In this document: positions 51,842 to 60,440 of the stretch, in pieces
Numbering within the stretch: position 1 is the stretch's first letter
Layout: every line of letters begins with the position of its first letter
Assembly (NCBI RefSeq): GCF_035916755.1
Contig: NZ_JAYWIX010000004.1
Location: forward strand, 1-64,000
Length of the DNA: 64,000 bases
Direction of reading: 5' to 3'
From: Rothia sp035916755
GTDB lineage: Bacteria; Actinomycetota; Actinomycetes; Actinomycetales; Micrococcaceae
Made by a program: the position numbers and the translations under genes
Notes under the pieces: model-generated
Told to the model about the DNA's origin: nothing
Seen by the model: the letters and a program-made list of their open reading frames with translations, nothing else
Databases searched by the model: none

Positions 51842-51866
51842 TTGCACACAATTAGATTGTGTACAA
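51842..51866. promoter_or_regulatory. OhrR operator
   Basis: ACACAAT (51846-51852) and ATTGTGT (51856-51862) flank TAG, extended by outer TTG and CAA. It lies 30 bp before the ohr ATG and 46 bp from ohrR, so one site could control both genes. A second weaker TTGTGG/CCAACAA pair lies at about 51808-51835. Confidence 0.8.
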
Positions 51867-51896
51867 TATAATTAAAACCTCATGAAAGGAAACCCC

Positions 51897-52316
51897 ATGG
51901 AACCCCTCTACACCACCGAAGCTCTAGCAACCGGTGAAGGCCGCAACGGCCACGTCCGCACCATTGACGGCGCTTTTGACGCCGATCTCGCCATTCCCGT
52001 TGAGATGGGCGGCTCCGGCAAGGGCCTGAACCCCGAGCAGCTCTTTGCCTCCGGCTACGCTGCCTGCTTCCACTCTGCCCTGCAGATGGTTGCCCGCATG
52101 CAGAAGAAGAACATCGAGGGCTCCTCCGTAGGGGCTAAGGTCTCTATCGGCAAGCAGGGCGAGGGCTTTGGCCTGGCCGTTGAGCTTGAGGTCGTCATTC
52201 CTGAACTTCCTCAGGACGAGGCCCAGGCACTGGCCGATGCAGCCCACCAGGTCTGCCCCTACTCCAACGCCACCCGCGGCAACATCCCCGTGACCGTCAC
52301 CGTCTCTGACGACTAA
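51897..52316 (+). CDS. ohr: Organic hydroperoxide resistance protein Ohr
   Basis: This 139-residue thiol peroxidase reduces organic hydroperoxides to alcohols. The peroxidatic cysteine is in SGYAACFHSAL and the resolving cysteine in HQVCPYSNAT, the OsmC/Ohr pattern. R-containing GRNGHVRT near the N-terminus helps lower the cysteine pKa. The ATG at 51897 has a GAAAGGAAACCCC site; the in-frame ATG at 51882 is less likely. Regulation by OhrR next door is expected. Confidence 0.96.
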   Translation: MEPLYTTEALATGEGRNGHVRTIDGAFDADLAIPVEMGGSGKGLNPEQLFASGYAACFHSALQMVARMQKKNIEGSSVGAKVSIGKQGEGFGLAVELEVVIPELPQDEAQALADAAHQVCPYSNATRGNIPVTVTVSDD

Positions 52317-52348
52317 GCTCGCACCCCACACCCGCACCGAATGTCGCC

Positions 52349-52393
52349 GAAAGCTTCATAGGTATGCTCTTCCTGCATACCTATGAAGCTTTC
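52349..52393. repeat. Perfect 19-bp stem hairpin after ohr
   Basis: GAAAGCTTCATAGGTATGC (52349-52367) and its exact complement (52375-52393) enclose a seven-base loop. No U-run follows. It lies 33 bp after the ohr stop and may stabilise or end its transcript. Confidence 0.7.
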
Positions 52394-52502
52394 GCTTACC
52401 CTCAGCACGGAGCGATACGGCTAACTAGCTTCCCTAAAGACAGGACGCAGCGGGGCGGGTAAAGTGTGTCAGGCACCTAGCCACCGCAAGAGAAGAAGCC
52501 GA

Positions 52503-54017
52503 ATGACCGCGTCCTCACCCACAGCCCACCAGACCGCACCGCTCAGCCCCCAGGAGCGCCAGTCAGTGCTGCACACCTTGCGCTCCCCCAAGCTGCTCTT
52601 CATCGAGGTACTCGCCGGTCTCGTAACCTCCCTTGCCCTGATCCCAGAGGCCCTCGCCTTTGCCGTGGTGGCAGGTGTCGACCCCCAGGTGGGTCTCTTT
52701 ACTTCGGTGGTGCTGGCCATGGTCATTGCCTTCACCGGCGGACGGCCCGCCATGATCTCTGGCGCGGCAGGTTCAACAGCAATCGTCATAGCGCCCCTGG
52801 TCGCCAGTCACGGCCTGGACTACCTAATCGCCACGGTTCTTCTAGCGGGTCTTTTACAAATCCTCTTTGCTGCCGTCGGCATTGCTAAGCTCATGCGGTT
52901 TATCCCGCGCCAGGTCATGGTGGGCTTCGTCAATGCCCTCGCCATCCTGATTTTCTCTTCCCAGCTACCCCAGCTCATCGGGGTGCCCTGGCTGGTCTAC
53001 CCCATGGTGGCGGTGGGCCTGCTCCTGGTCTTCGGGCTGCCCCGGCTCTCCCAGAATATCCCCGCCCCGCTAATTGTTATCGTCCTGCTCACCGGCTTTG
53101 CCCTAGCAGCCGGGGCCCAGGTGCCCACCGTTGGCGATTACGGCCAGCTGCCCTCGTCCTTGCCTTCCCTGATCTTCCCCGAGGTTCCCCTGACCGGCGA
53201 GACCCTCGCGATTATCACCCCCTACGCCCTGGGTATCGCCTTCGTAGGGCTAGTGGAATCGCTCATGACGGCCAAGCTCGTGGACGACATCACCGATACC
53301 CACTCCAACAAAACCCGTGAGTCCTGGGGCCTGGGCGTAGCTAACCTCGCCACCGGTTTCTTCGGTGGTATGGGTGGTTGCGCCATGATCGGGCAGACCA
53401 TGATTAACGTCAACGGGGCCCGGGCCCGCACCCGCATATCAACCTTCTTCTCGGGCTTCTTTATTCTGGTGCTCTCGCTGGTTCTTGGGGATATCGTGGC
53501 TATGATTCCAATGGCCGCCCTGGTTGCGATTATGGTCTATGTTGCTCTGACCACCTTTGACTGGCATTCGGTGCAACCTGCAACCCTACGCGCCCTGCCC
53601 AAGGCTGAAACCCTGGTCATGGTGATTACCGTTGCCCTAACCCTGCTCACCCACAACCTGGCCCTGGGCGTCGGCGCAGGCATCCTGGCAGCCTGCGCCT
53701 TCTTTGCCCGCCGCGTTGCCCGATTCGTGACGGTAGAACGTTCTCTCGAAGGCGCAGAGGGGCAGCTAGCCGTGTACACCGTATCGGGTCAGCTCTTCTT
53801 TGCCTCGTCAAACGACCTCTACACCCTCTTTGACTATACAGCTGACCCAGGGACGGTTCGCATCGACCTATCCGGCGCCCACCTGTGGGACGCTTCGACC
53901 GTATCAGCCCTCGATGCCATTACCACCAAATACGAGAAGCTGGGCAAGCAGGTGGAGATTGTAGGCTTAGGCGCTATCTCCGGCGAACTGCACGGCCGTC
54001 TCACCGGCAGGCTCTAG
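52503..54017 (+). CDS. SulP-family anion transporter with STAS domain
   Basis: This 504-residue membrane protein has about 11-14 helices followed by a C-terminal STAS domain (about 425-504, YTVSGQLFFASSNDLY and SGAHLWDASTVSALD). The N-terminal LIPEALAFAVVAGVDP is the SulP signature stretch. SulP proteins move sulfate, bicarbonate or related anions; the substrate is not clear here. The start is set at ATG 52503 (TASSPTAHQ follows). It lies 32 bp before tgt and is probably independent of it. Confidence 0.9.
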   Translation: MTASSPTAHQTAPLSPQERQSVLHTLRSPKLLFIEVLAGLVTSLALIPEALAFAVVAGVDPQVGLFTSVVLAMVIAFTGGRPAMISGAAGSTAIVIAPLVASHGLDYLIATVLLAGLLQILFAAVGIAKLMRFIPRQVMVGFVNALAILIFSSQLPQLIGVPWLVYPMVAVGLLLVFGLPRLSQNIPAPLIVIVLLTGFALAAGAQVPTVGDYGQLPSSLPSLIFPEVPLTGETLAIITPYALGIAFVGLVESLMTAKLVDDITDTHSNKTRESWGLGVANLATGFFGGMGGCAMIGQTMINVNGARARTRISTFFSGFFILVLSLVLGDIVAMIPMAALVAIMVYVALTTFDWHSVQPATLRALPKAETLVMVITVALTLLTHNLALGVGAGILAACAFFARRVARFVTVERSLEGAEGQLAVYTVSGQLFFASSNDLYTLFDYTADPGTVRIDLSGAHLWDASTVSALDAITTKYEKLGKQVEIVGLGAISGELHGRLTGRL

Positions 54018-54049
54018 CCCTTCCCCACTCACCCGGTAGACTTGTTCCC

Positions 54050-55522
54050 GTGCTCAATACCGAATTTTCTGATCCCACTTTTTCTTTTGAACTGGGCAAC
54101 CGCCTGACCGATACCGCCCAGCCCACCGGCAAGCAGGTGGACGCCAACGGCGGCGCCTTCCAGGGCCGCACCGGCGTCATTCACACCCCCCACGGCGACA
54201 TTGCCACCCCCGCCTTCACCCCGGTGGGTACCAAGGCAACCGTCAAGGCCGTACTACCCGAGGCTATGAAAGACCTGGGTGCCCAGGCCCTGCTGGCCAA
54301 CGCCTACCACCTCTACCTGCAGCCGGGGCCGGACGTCCTCGACGCCGCAGGCGGTCTGGGTAAGTTCATGAACTGGGACGGCCCCACCTTCACTGACTCC
54401 GGAGGCTTCCAGGTCATGAGCCTGGGCTCAGGGTTCAAAAAGGTGATTGATATGGGCACCGTGGCCGGGGCTACCGGCGCGGACGGCCGCCCCATCGGTG
54501 ACGACGACGTGGCGGCGGGCAAGGAACGTATGGCCCATGTGGACGACGACGGGGTCAACTTTAAGTCCCACATCAACGGCGATATTCACCGTTTCACCCC
54601 CGAGGTATCTATGCAGGTGCAGCACCAGATTGGCGCTGACATCATGTTTGCCTTTGATGAGCTGACCACCCTCTATAACTCCCGTGCCTACCAGGAAGAG
54701 GCGCTGGAGCGTACCCGCCTGTGGGCCCTGCGCTGTATTGCTGAGCACCAGCGCCTGACCGCTGAGCGGGTGGGCAAGCCCTACCAGGCCCTTTTTGGCG
54801 TGATTCAGGGGGCCCAGTATGAGGACCTGCGCCGCAAGGCCTGCCGCGACCTGGGCGCTATGCCCTTTGACGGCTTCGGTCTGGGCGGGGCACTCGAAAA
54901 GGAAAACCTGGGCACTATCGTGCGCTGGTGCAACGAGGAGCTACCCGAGAACAAGCCCCGCCACCTGCTGGGCATTTCGGAGCCCGATGACATCTTCACC
55001 GGCATTGAAAACGGCGTCGATACTTTCGACTGTGTCTCCCCCACCCGCGTGGCCCGCAACGCGGCTGTTTACACCCCCGATGGCCGCTTCAACCTGACTA
55101 ACGCCCGCTACCGCACCGACTTCTCCCCCATCTTCGAGGGCTGCGACTGCTACACCTGTACCCACTACACCCGCGCCTACCTGCACCACCTTTTCAAGGC
55201 CGACGAGCGCCTCTCAGCGACCCTGGCCTCGATTCACAATGAGCGCTTTATTGTGAAGATGGTGGACGACGCCCGCGCTGCTATCGACTCCGGGGAATAT
55301 TTCGACTACCGCGATGAGTTCTTGGGTAAGTACTACGCCAAGAAGGTTGCCCAGCAAAAGGCCCAGGAAGAAGCTGCTGCCCGTAAGGCCGCCAAGGACG
55401 CCGAGCGGGCAGCTGCTGCCCAGGCCCGCTGGGAGGCCAATATGAAGGCAAAGGCTGAGGCCGAGGCCCGCCGGGCAGCTGAGCAGGCTGAGACCACTAA
55501 GACCACCAGCGACGAAAAGTAG
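54050..55522 (+). CDS. tgt: Queuine tRNA-ribosyltransferase
   Basis: This enzyme exchanges guanine for queuine (or its precursor) at position 34 of GUN tRNAs. Catalytic segments: NAYHLYLQPG, DSGGFQVMSLG and GLGGALEKE. The zinc site is CDCYTCTHYTRAYLHH. At 490 residues it is longer than usual: the last 60 residues are an Ala/Lys/Glu-rich coiled-coil tail (from about AQQKAQEEAAARKA), which is not part of the fold. The start is GTG 54050; the open frame to 53885 overlaps sulP and is rejected. The SRPBCC gene follows by 3 bp. Confidence 0.94.
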   Translation: MLNTEFSDPTFSFELGNRLTDTAQPTGKQVDANGGAFQGRTGVIHTPHGDIATPAFTPVGTKATVKAVLPEAMKDLGAQALLANAYHLYLQPGPDVLDAAGGLGKFMNWDGPTFTDSGGFQVMSLGSGFKKVIDMGTVAGATGADGRPIGDDDVAAGKERMAHVDDDGVNFKSHINGDIHRFTPEVSMQVQHQIGADIMFAFDELTTLYNSRAYQEEALERTRLWALRCIAEHQRLTAERVGKPYQALFGVIQGAQYEDLRRKACRDLGAMPFDGFGLGGALEKENLGTIVRWCNEELPENKPRHLLGISEPDDIFTGIENGVDTFDCVSPTRVARNAAVYTPDGRFNLTNARYRTDFSPIFEGCDCYTCTHYTRAYLHHLFKADERLSATLASIHNERFIVKMVDDARAAIDSGEYFDYRDEFLGKYYAKKVAQQKAQEEAAARKAAKDAERAAAAQARWEANMKAKAEAEARRAAEQAETTKTTSDEK

Positions 55523-55525
55523 AGC

Positions 55526-56029
55526 ATGAACGACTTTAAGATTGACGACCTCAAGCCCGAGGAAACCCTCACCTACCGCCACGAGTTCGCGGCAACCCCG
55601 CAGCAGGTCTTTGAGGCTTTCACCAACCCCACACTTTTTATCAAGTGGTTTGGCCCTGCCGACTGGAAAATCATTCCTTCCACCCTGACCCTGGAACCGG
55701 TCATTGGCGGCCGCAAGCAGTTCGTCATGCGCCACAAGGACCAGGCTAAGTTCCAGGCCCCCATGTACATGCGCTTTGTGACTCTAGCCGAGCCCCACAC
55801 CATCGAGTACCGGGAGGCCCTGCCCACCCCGTCCGGCCAGCCCTCAGACACCCTGATTGGCCTGCGTCTTGAGTTCGAGGCGGGCACCGCGGTGACCGAG
55901 GACGGCGTCGGTGAGGGCACCATCCTTAAGCTCACCCAGGGCCCCCTGCCCGCCGGTGTGCACGAGCAGACTCTAGCTTCCTGGCAGGGCTCCTTCGGCA
56001 AGCTGGCTGAACTGCTCAAGCAGACATAA
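55526..56029 (+). CDS. SRPBCC (AHSA1-like) domain protein
   Basis: This 167-residue protein has the START-like fold: TYRHEFAATPQQVFEAFTNP at the start, KWFGPADW, and the closing WQGSFGKLAELL. It resembles the AHSA1/CalC group, which binds hydrophobic ligands; no catalytic function can be assigned. It starts 3 bp after tgt and is translated from its transcript. A second, decayed copy of the same domain lies downstream at 56485-56876. Confidence 0.85.
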   Translation: MNDFKIDDLKPEETLTYRHEFAATPQQVFEAFTNPTLFIKWFGPADWKIIPSTLTLEPVIGGRKQFVMRHKDQAKFQAPMYMRFVTLAEPHTIEYREALPTPSGQPSDTLIGLRLEFEAGTAVTEDGVGEGTILKLTQGPLPAGVHEQTLASWQGSFGKLAELLKQT

Positions 56030-56117
56030 AACCCGGCACACCGGCACCACCACTACACCCAGGGGAGATTCCCCACAAAAGGGGAATCTCAACCGTTTTT
56101 CTCGCACGTTTACCGAA

Positions 56118-56432
56118 TTGGGTCGCGATCAGGAAAACCGGCTTCGCCGCTCACCCATTGGCCCGTATTTCAAAAAGGTCTTTATCTCGGAGCAGATGGG
56201 AGCCCAAAAGCCAGAGCCCGTCTTTTATCACCGGGTATCGGAGCTTATTACGGCTTTTTCTCCGTCGCAGGCTCTAATGATTGGTGATAGCCTCACGGCC
56301 GATATCCAAGGTGGCGTCAACGCTGGCATAGATACAGCCTGGTACAACCCGAGTGGAGCACCTAGCCCCAGCCAGCTGCAGCCGACCTATACTTTCTCAA
56401 GCTACGCAGAGTTAGCGGAACTTCTGCCCTAA
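56118..56432 (+). pseudogene. HAD-family phosphatase, C-terminal fragment
   Basis: The fragment starts at the point where a HAD protein would read TNG...RL, then shows GPYFKKVFISEQMGAQKPEPVFYH and the motif IV aspartate region MIGDSLTADIQGGVNAG. It resembles the YjjG-type pyrimidine nucleotidases. The N-terminal half with the nucleophile DxD is absent, so it cannot be active. No start signal is evident. It lies between two SRPBCC sequences and looks like leftover DNA. Confidence 0.75.
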
Positions 56433-56484
56433 AATTTCTCCTACACTATAAAGCTCAGGACGCCGCACCCCCGCTACCCTGCCC

Positions 56485-56876
56485 CAGGGAAGGGAAGGGG
56501 CACTTCGGCCCCGAGGTCTTCACCGTGCCGCTAGATACCGTTGAGATTGACGTGCGTGAGGGCGGCGCCCAGAAGTTCGTCATGGTCAGCGAAGAGAACC
56601 CCGAGTTCATCTCCCCCGTCAACGGCACCTTCCACAAGCTGGTGCCCGGTGGGCTGAATGAGGGCTATGAGGCTATCGGTGAGGAGCTGGCTGAGGCCCA
56701 CGGTGTGGAGGCCGGCTCCTACTTCCTCAACCGCACTGCTTTCAAGAAGATTGACGAGCGCACCACCTGCGTTACCATCCCCCCAGGGTCCTCTTGACCC
56801 AGCTATGCACGAGATGTCGGTAACTGGCTGGAAGTCCTCTTTCAACAAGCTCAACCGCCTACTTGGTGCCTGCTAG
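56485..56876 (+). pseudogene. SRPBCC-domain fragment with a frameshift
   Basis: The frame VPLDTVEIDVREGGAQKFVM through SYFLNRTAFKKID is the middle of an AHSA1-like protein. The ending GPLDPAMHEMSVTGWKSSFN continues in another frame after a run of six C at 56779-56784. The N-terminal part with the start codon is missing. It is a decayed paralogue or neighbour of the gene at 55526. The frameshift could be a sequencing error, but the missing 5' end could not. Confidence 0.75.
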
Positions 56877-56965
56877 ACTCATCTGAGATTAATCAACCCC
56901 ATCTTGTTTCACAGGGTGGGGTTCGTTGCACCCTCGCCAGCGAACACAAAAGTCCTAAAAGTCTT

Positions 56966-56982
56966 GAGGCTTACTCAAAAGG
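56966..56982. repeat. Isolated IS/MITE terminal repeat
   Basis: GAGGCTTACTCAAAAGG differs at one base from the IS end GAGGCTTATTCAAAAG at 18253. No partner repeat or transposase lies nearby, so it is the scar of a lost element. It supplies the stop codon of a 40-codon frame on the minus strand (56975-57097). Confidence 0.5.
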
Positions 56983-57097
56983 CATTTATTTCGCACCCCC
57001 GCTCAACACCCCTCGTCTGATTAGCTTCGTTCACCAGGCGGTTCACACCACCCACAGAACCGGCAGCGTCGCTGTGAACCTGCTTCGCCTCAGGCAT
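56975..57097 (-). CDS. Possible 40-residue small protein
   Basis: The frame MPEAKQVHSDAAGSVGGVNR, then LVNEANQTRGVERGCEINAF, has an AAGGAGTC motif 8 bp before its ATG. It has no hydrophobic part and no known family. The stop lies in the IS-like end, so it may be a truncated 5' end of a longer gene. Only the ribosome binding site supports it. Confidence 0.3.
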   Translation of the reverse strand: MPEAKQVHSDAAGSVGGVNRLVNEANQTRGVERGCEINAF

Positions 57098-57218
57098 TTA
57101 TAAAGACTCCTTCAGCTCGAACAGCATAAAGTGTTGCAAATCACCATATGCATATATATTATGAATCACACATGGTACTACTCATACCCACCAAGAAATC
57201 ACAAAGGAGTTGATTGAA

Positions 57219-57515
57219 ATGAGAAACAAAATTCTGAAAGCAGTAGCAGGGGCTTCTCTGGTACTTGCGGCGGCTTTTGGTGCTGGAACGGCAGCCGAAG
57301 CTGCAACCGTGTACTACAAAAACAGTGCAGTGAGCTGGGATTATGGTCGCAGCCTGGGTGTCAACAGCTACTCCAAGGTACAAAGCGGCATGTACGACCA
57401 CTCTGCGACTGCTAACACCACCTTCTCTGGCTGGAAGAAGCCAGGTGTTTTGGCATCAGCTGTTCAATTCGTTGGCACACAGCAGGCAACCGCCTACTGG
57501 AACTGCCGTGGCTAA
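57219..57515 (+). CDS. Lactococcin 972-family bacteriocin precursor
   Basis: This 98-residue precursor has a Sec signal peptide (RNKILKAVAGASLVLAAAFG, cleavage after AAEA at about residue 28). The mature part of about 70 residues carries family marks: SWDYGRS, SYSKV, DHSATA, SGWKKPG and a C-terminal YWNC. Lactococcin 972-type peptides act outside the cell by blocking septum formation through lipid II. The ATG at 57219 has AGGAG 9 bp upstream. The next two genes encode the membrane protein and ATPase usual for this locus. Confidence 0.88.
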   Translation: MRNKILKAVAGASLVLAAAFGAGTAAEAATVYYKNSAVSWDYGRSLGVNSYSKVQSGMYDHSATANTTFSGWKKPGVLASAVQFVGTQQATAYWNCRG

Positions 57516-57547
57516 TTAAACAAGACACCAGGGGGGTGAGTAGCACC

Positions 57548-59749
57548 ATGCGCCAAACTCTTAAATACTTTGCTAGCGCATTATTAGTCTTGCTAGCGGT
57601 CGTGAATATAGCCCTTTTCGCTGCTGTTCGAGCAGATGGCTACGAAAAAGAAATTACTAATTATTTGCACCAAGGGAAAAATTTTACCATTTCAAGCCTG
57701 AACCCTGACCAAGCAGCGCAGGTTGAAGGCTACCTAAACGCAAAGATTTTTCAAGAGCAGGCTGTCCTTATCAGGTCAGATAAAAAACTATCCGCTGTCG
57801 ACGGATCAGCGGACGGAACCCATCTAGGTCTACTCGCAGACCCCAACAACCTTAGTAATTTGCCAGAACTGAATTATCTGGGCGTGACTATTCTGGGTAC
57901 CAAAAATATTGGGGATCTCCTCACATCAGAACAAGGAAAAACCCTTGGACTCTACACAGTAGAGGAAAACGTCCTACAAGAACTACCAGAAGTTACCTTC
58001 GGGCCAAATCTGAGCGTAGGGAAGTTTTCAGATTTGGTGGAGGAAACAAATACAGTCAACGGACAATATTTCCTGTACGGCTTCAGTGAAGAGGATTTCA
58101 ATGATTTCCTTCAAGAACTCTCAGCAGTCAGTGGAATCAGCCAAGAAGAGCTTCTGACTCCCCTCTCCGGAAGTAACCAAAGCACTAGCCTATGGCCTAT
58201 ATTTATCCTCACGTCATTGCTCTCGACAACAGCCCTGCTCACTCTAGTTCTCTTTATCTACATCACCCAAGGAGCAAAAGAACTCGGTACCTATCTTATC
58301 TTGGGCTGGTCAAAGACTAACTACTTACTAACCATAGCCAAGCCTCTGGCCTACACCCTTATACCCACCTCGCTACTAACTGCAATCGGAACCTGGCTAA
58401 CCCTAAAAGATTTCGGAATAAGCCTGGCAGTAGCTTCTACCCTATTCCGTCCCCTTATGCTCACTATAGGTATTGCTATTGCTAGTTTCTTGCTGTCGTC
58501 TTTGCCCCTGCTGGGCATGAAACCGATTCATGCAGTTCGTGGATACAGGCCACAAAAACTTTTTGTGGCCCTTCTAGCCCTGGGATTCATAACAACCACA
58601 GCAGGCCTTTACACCACTGCCTCTTTTCTTGATACTCCAATCAAAGAGGTAGAGAAAATAACCACAGTACAAAAAGAATGGGACAAGGTTGCCGATCAAT
58701 ACATCCTTTACTCTCAAAGTGCAGGCTCAGATAGCGCAAGTTTCACCGGTCAATCCACTGAGTTAGCCGAAGATTTCTACGTTTGGTACGCCTCCATCGA
58801 GAAAGACAACGGGGTATCGCTGGTCAACACTTATTATGCAGACCAGGAAATCCTCCAGCAGTGGAGAGCTCTCGGTGAAGACGCTCCATACCGGGAGTTC
58901 TGGTACATGGCAGCTTCCCCTAACTACCTGAAAAGAATCGGCATAGAAATTCCACCAGCTACCCTTAAGAGAGCTGAAGAAGGTGAACAGGTATTCTTAT
59001 TGCCCGAGCATTTTAGCCTTCAAGATAAGGCATCACTGACCAGTTGGCTGGAACAAGAAGCACAGCGGAAAGGAAAGGCAGAACAAAATATAGTCACAGC
59101 TTTTACACAGAATCAAAACACGTATATTGAAGAATATTCTCTTGACGGTGATATTTTTACTTGGAACGCCGATCCAGAAAAAGATTTCCTCAGCTCTGAT
59201 GTAGTTATTTATGTTGCAACATCCGCTAACATGACCTACTTTGAGTCCGAAAGTCTATCCGCTTCTGGGCTAGAACAAAGTTATATAAAGCTTTCAGAAG
59301 AAGCAGTTCATAAATATACTTCCCTCTCATACCTGGAGACTTACAACCTAGACGATAACCTGCCTATCTTTATATCATCTAAAAGCTTTGTGGCTGGCCT
59401 ACAAAAAAGCATATATCAGTACCTTCAGCTATTTGGTGCAGTAACCCTAATTCTTGGACTTATTGCGGGTTTCGCATTATCAGCATTTATCATGCTTTAT
59501 TCGCTTCTCTTCCGCAATCAGATAGCTGTCTCAAGACTACTAGGGCACCACCTCTGGTCTTCTTTCAGGCCAGCCTACCTGCTCGTTATTCTGGTAAACG
59601 CACTTGGTCTCTTGGCAATGATTATTGTTGAGTCACGGGTGGGGCTAATCATTGCTGTTCTTATGCTAGTCGGACAACCAGTACTACTACATATGCTTTC
59701 TAGAAAATTTGCTTACTCCCATATGGTCAGCCTCATTAAAGAATCGTAG
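57548..59749 (+). CDS. Bacteriocin-associated integral membrane protein
   Basis: This protein of about 733 residues has an N-terminal membrane segment, a large external domain (about 30-200), a group of helices (about 215-340), a second external domain (about 375-610) and three C-terminal helices. This is the layout of the 'bacteriocin-associated membrane protein' of lactococcin 972 loci, a FtsX/MacB-like permease thought to give immunity or export with the ATPase encoded next. The start is ATG 57548 with AGGGGGGTGAG ahead; GTG 57536 is possible. It follows the bacteriocin gene by 32 bp and the ATPase by 9 bp. It is AT richer than the core. Confidence 0.86.
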   Translation: MRQTLKYFASALLVLLAVVNIALFAAVRADGYEKEITNYLHQGKNFTISSLNPDQAAQVEGYLNAKIFQEQAVLIRSDKKLSAVDGSADGTHLGLLADPNNLSNLPELNYLGVTILGTKNIGDLLTSEQGKTLGLYTVEENVLQELPEVTFGPNLSVGKFSDLVEETNTVNGQYFLYGFSEEDFNDFLQELSAVSGISQEELLTPLSGSNQSTSLWPIFILTSLLSTTALLTLVLFIYITQGAKELGTYLILGWSKTNYLLTIAKPLAYTLIPTSLLTAIGTWLTLKDFGISLAVASTLFRPLMLTIGIAIASFLLSSLPLLGMKPIHAVRGYRPQKLFVALLALGFITTTAGLYTTASFLDTPIKEVEKITTVQKEWDKVADQYILYSQSAGSDSASFTGQSTELAEDFYVWYASIEKDNGVSLVNTYYADQEILQQWRALGEDAPYREFWYMAASPNYLKRIGIEIPPATLKRAEEGEQVFLLPEHFSLQDKASLTSWLEQEAQRKGKAEQNIVTAFTQNQNTYIEEYSLDGDIFTWNADPEKDFLSSDVVIYVATSANMTYFESESLSASGLEQSYIKLSEEAVHKYTSLSYLETYNLDDNLPIFISSKSFVAGLQKSIYQYLQLFGAVTLILGLIAGFALSAFIMLYSLLFRNQIAVSRLLGHHLWSSFRPAYLLVILVNALGLLAMIIVESRVGLIIAVLMLVGQPVLLHMLSRKFAYSHMVSLIKES

Positions 59750-59758
59750 GTATACAGT

Positions 59759-60406
59759 ATGAAAAACTTTGTTGAAGTTTCGAACATTTCAAAACATTTT
59801 GGTGGCAGAACAGTTCTCAATGGAGTTTCATTGCAGGTGCCAGAAGGCAGCTCTTTAGCTATCATCGGCAGATCCGGATCAGGAAAATCGACGCTACTTA
59901 ACATTATCGGCTTACTTGAGTCTGCGGATTCGGGTAGCTTACGTTTGGGGGGCGAGGCAGCGCCTGGAGTTCATTCTCGTAAAGCAATGTTGCTCCGCCG
60001 CAACACGATCAACTATCTTTTCCAAAGCTTTGCTCTTATTCCATCTCAAACCGTAATGCAGAATATTCTGCTGGGCATGGAATACGTAAGCCAGCCAAAA
60101 AGCGAGAAAAATAAACGAATCATGGAAACTCTTCAGCAGCTTTCTGTTGAGCACCTTGCCCACCAGAAGGTAGCTACCCTTTCGGGTGGAGAGCAACAGA
60201 GGGTAGCAATGGCCAGGTGCCTGCTGAAACCCGGCAATCTGATACTGGCCGATGAGCCAACAGGATCTCTCGATAGGGAGCTTGCTATGGTAGCGATGAC
60301 CGAGATGCTTCATCTACATCGTGCATACGGTAAAACTCTTGTAGTTGTTACTCATGACCCCGAGGTAGCGCATATGTGCGATCAGATCTTTGAGCTTAAG
60401 GTATGA
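59759..60406 (+). CDS. Bacteriocin-locus ABC ATPase (LolD/MacB type)
   Basis: This 215-residue ATPase has Walker A IIGRSGSGKST, Q-loop LFQSFALI, signature LSGGEQQRVAMARCLL, Walker B LILADEPTGSLD and H-loop VVTHDPE. The signature-to-Walker B segment is the MacB/LolD type that pairs with FtsX-like permeases, here the upstream 733-residue protein. Together they form the probable immunity or export pump for the lactococcin-like peptide. It ends the three-gene operon. Confidence 0.92.
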   Translation: MKNFVEVSNISKHFGGRTVLNGVSLQVPEGSSLAIIGRSGSGKSTLLNIIGLLESADSGSLRLGGEAAPGVHSRKAMLLRRNTINYLFQSFALIPSQTVMQNILLGMEYVSQPKSEKNKRIMETLQQLSVEHLAHQKVATLSGGEQQRVAMARCLLKPGNLILADEPTGSLDRELAMVAMTEMLHLHRAYGKTLVVVTHDPEVAHMCDQIFELKV

Positions 60407-60440
60407 CGGATCAAGCCCCCTTTAAAAGTGCATCTACAAC

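Noticed and set aside
53885..54049. N-terminal extension of tgt overlapping sulP
   Set aside because: Sequence before GTG 54050 is sulP in another frame and is not part of any Tgt.
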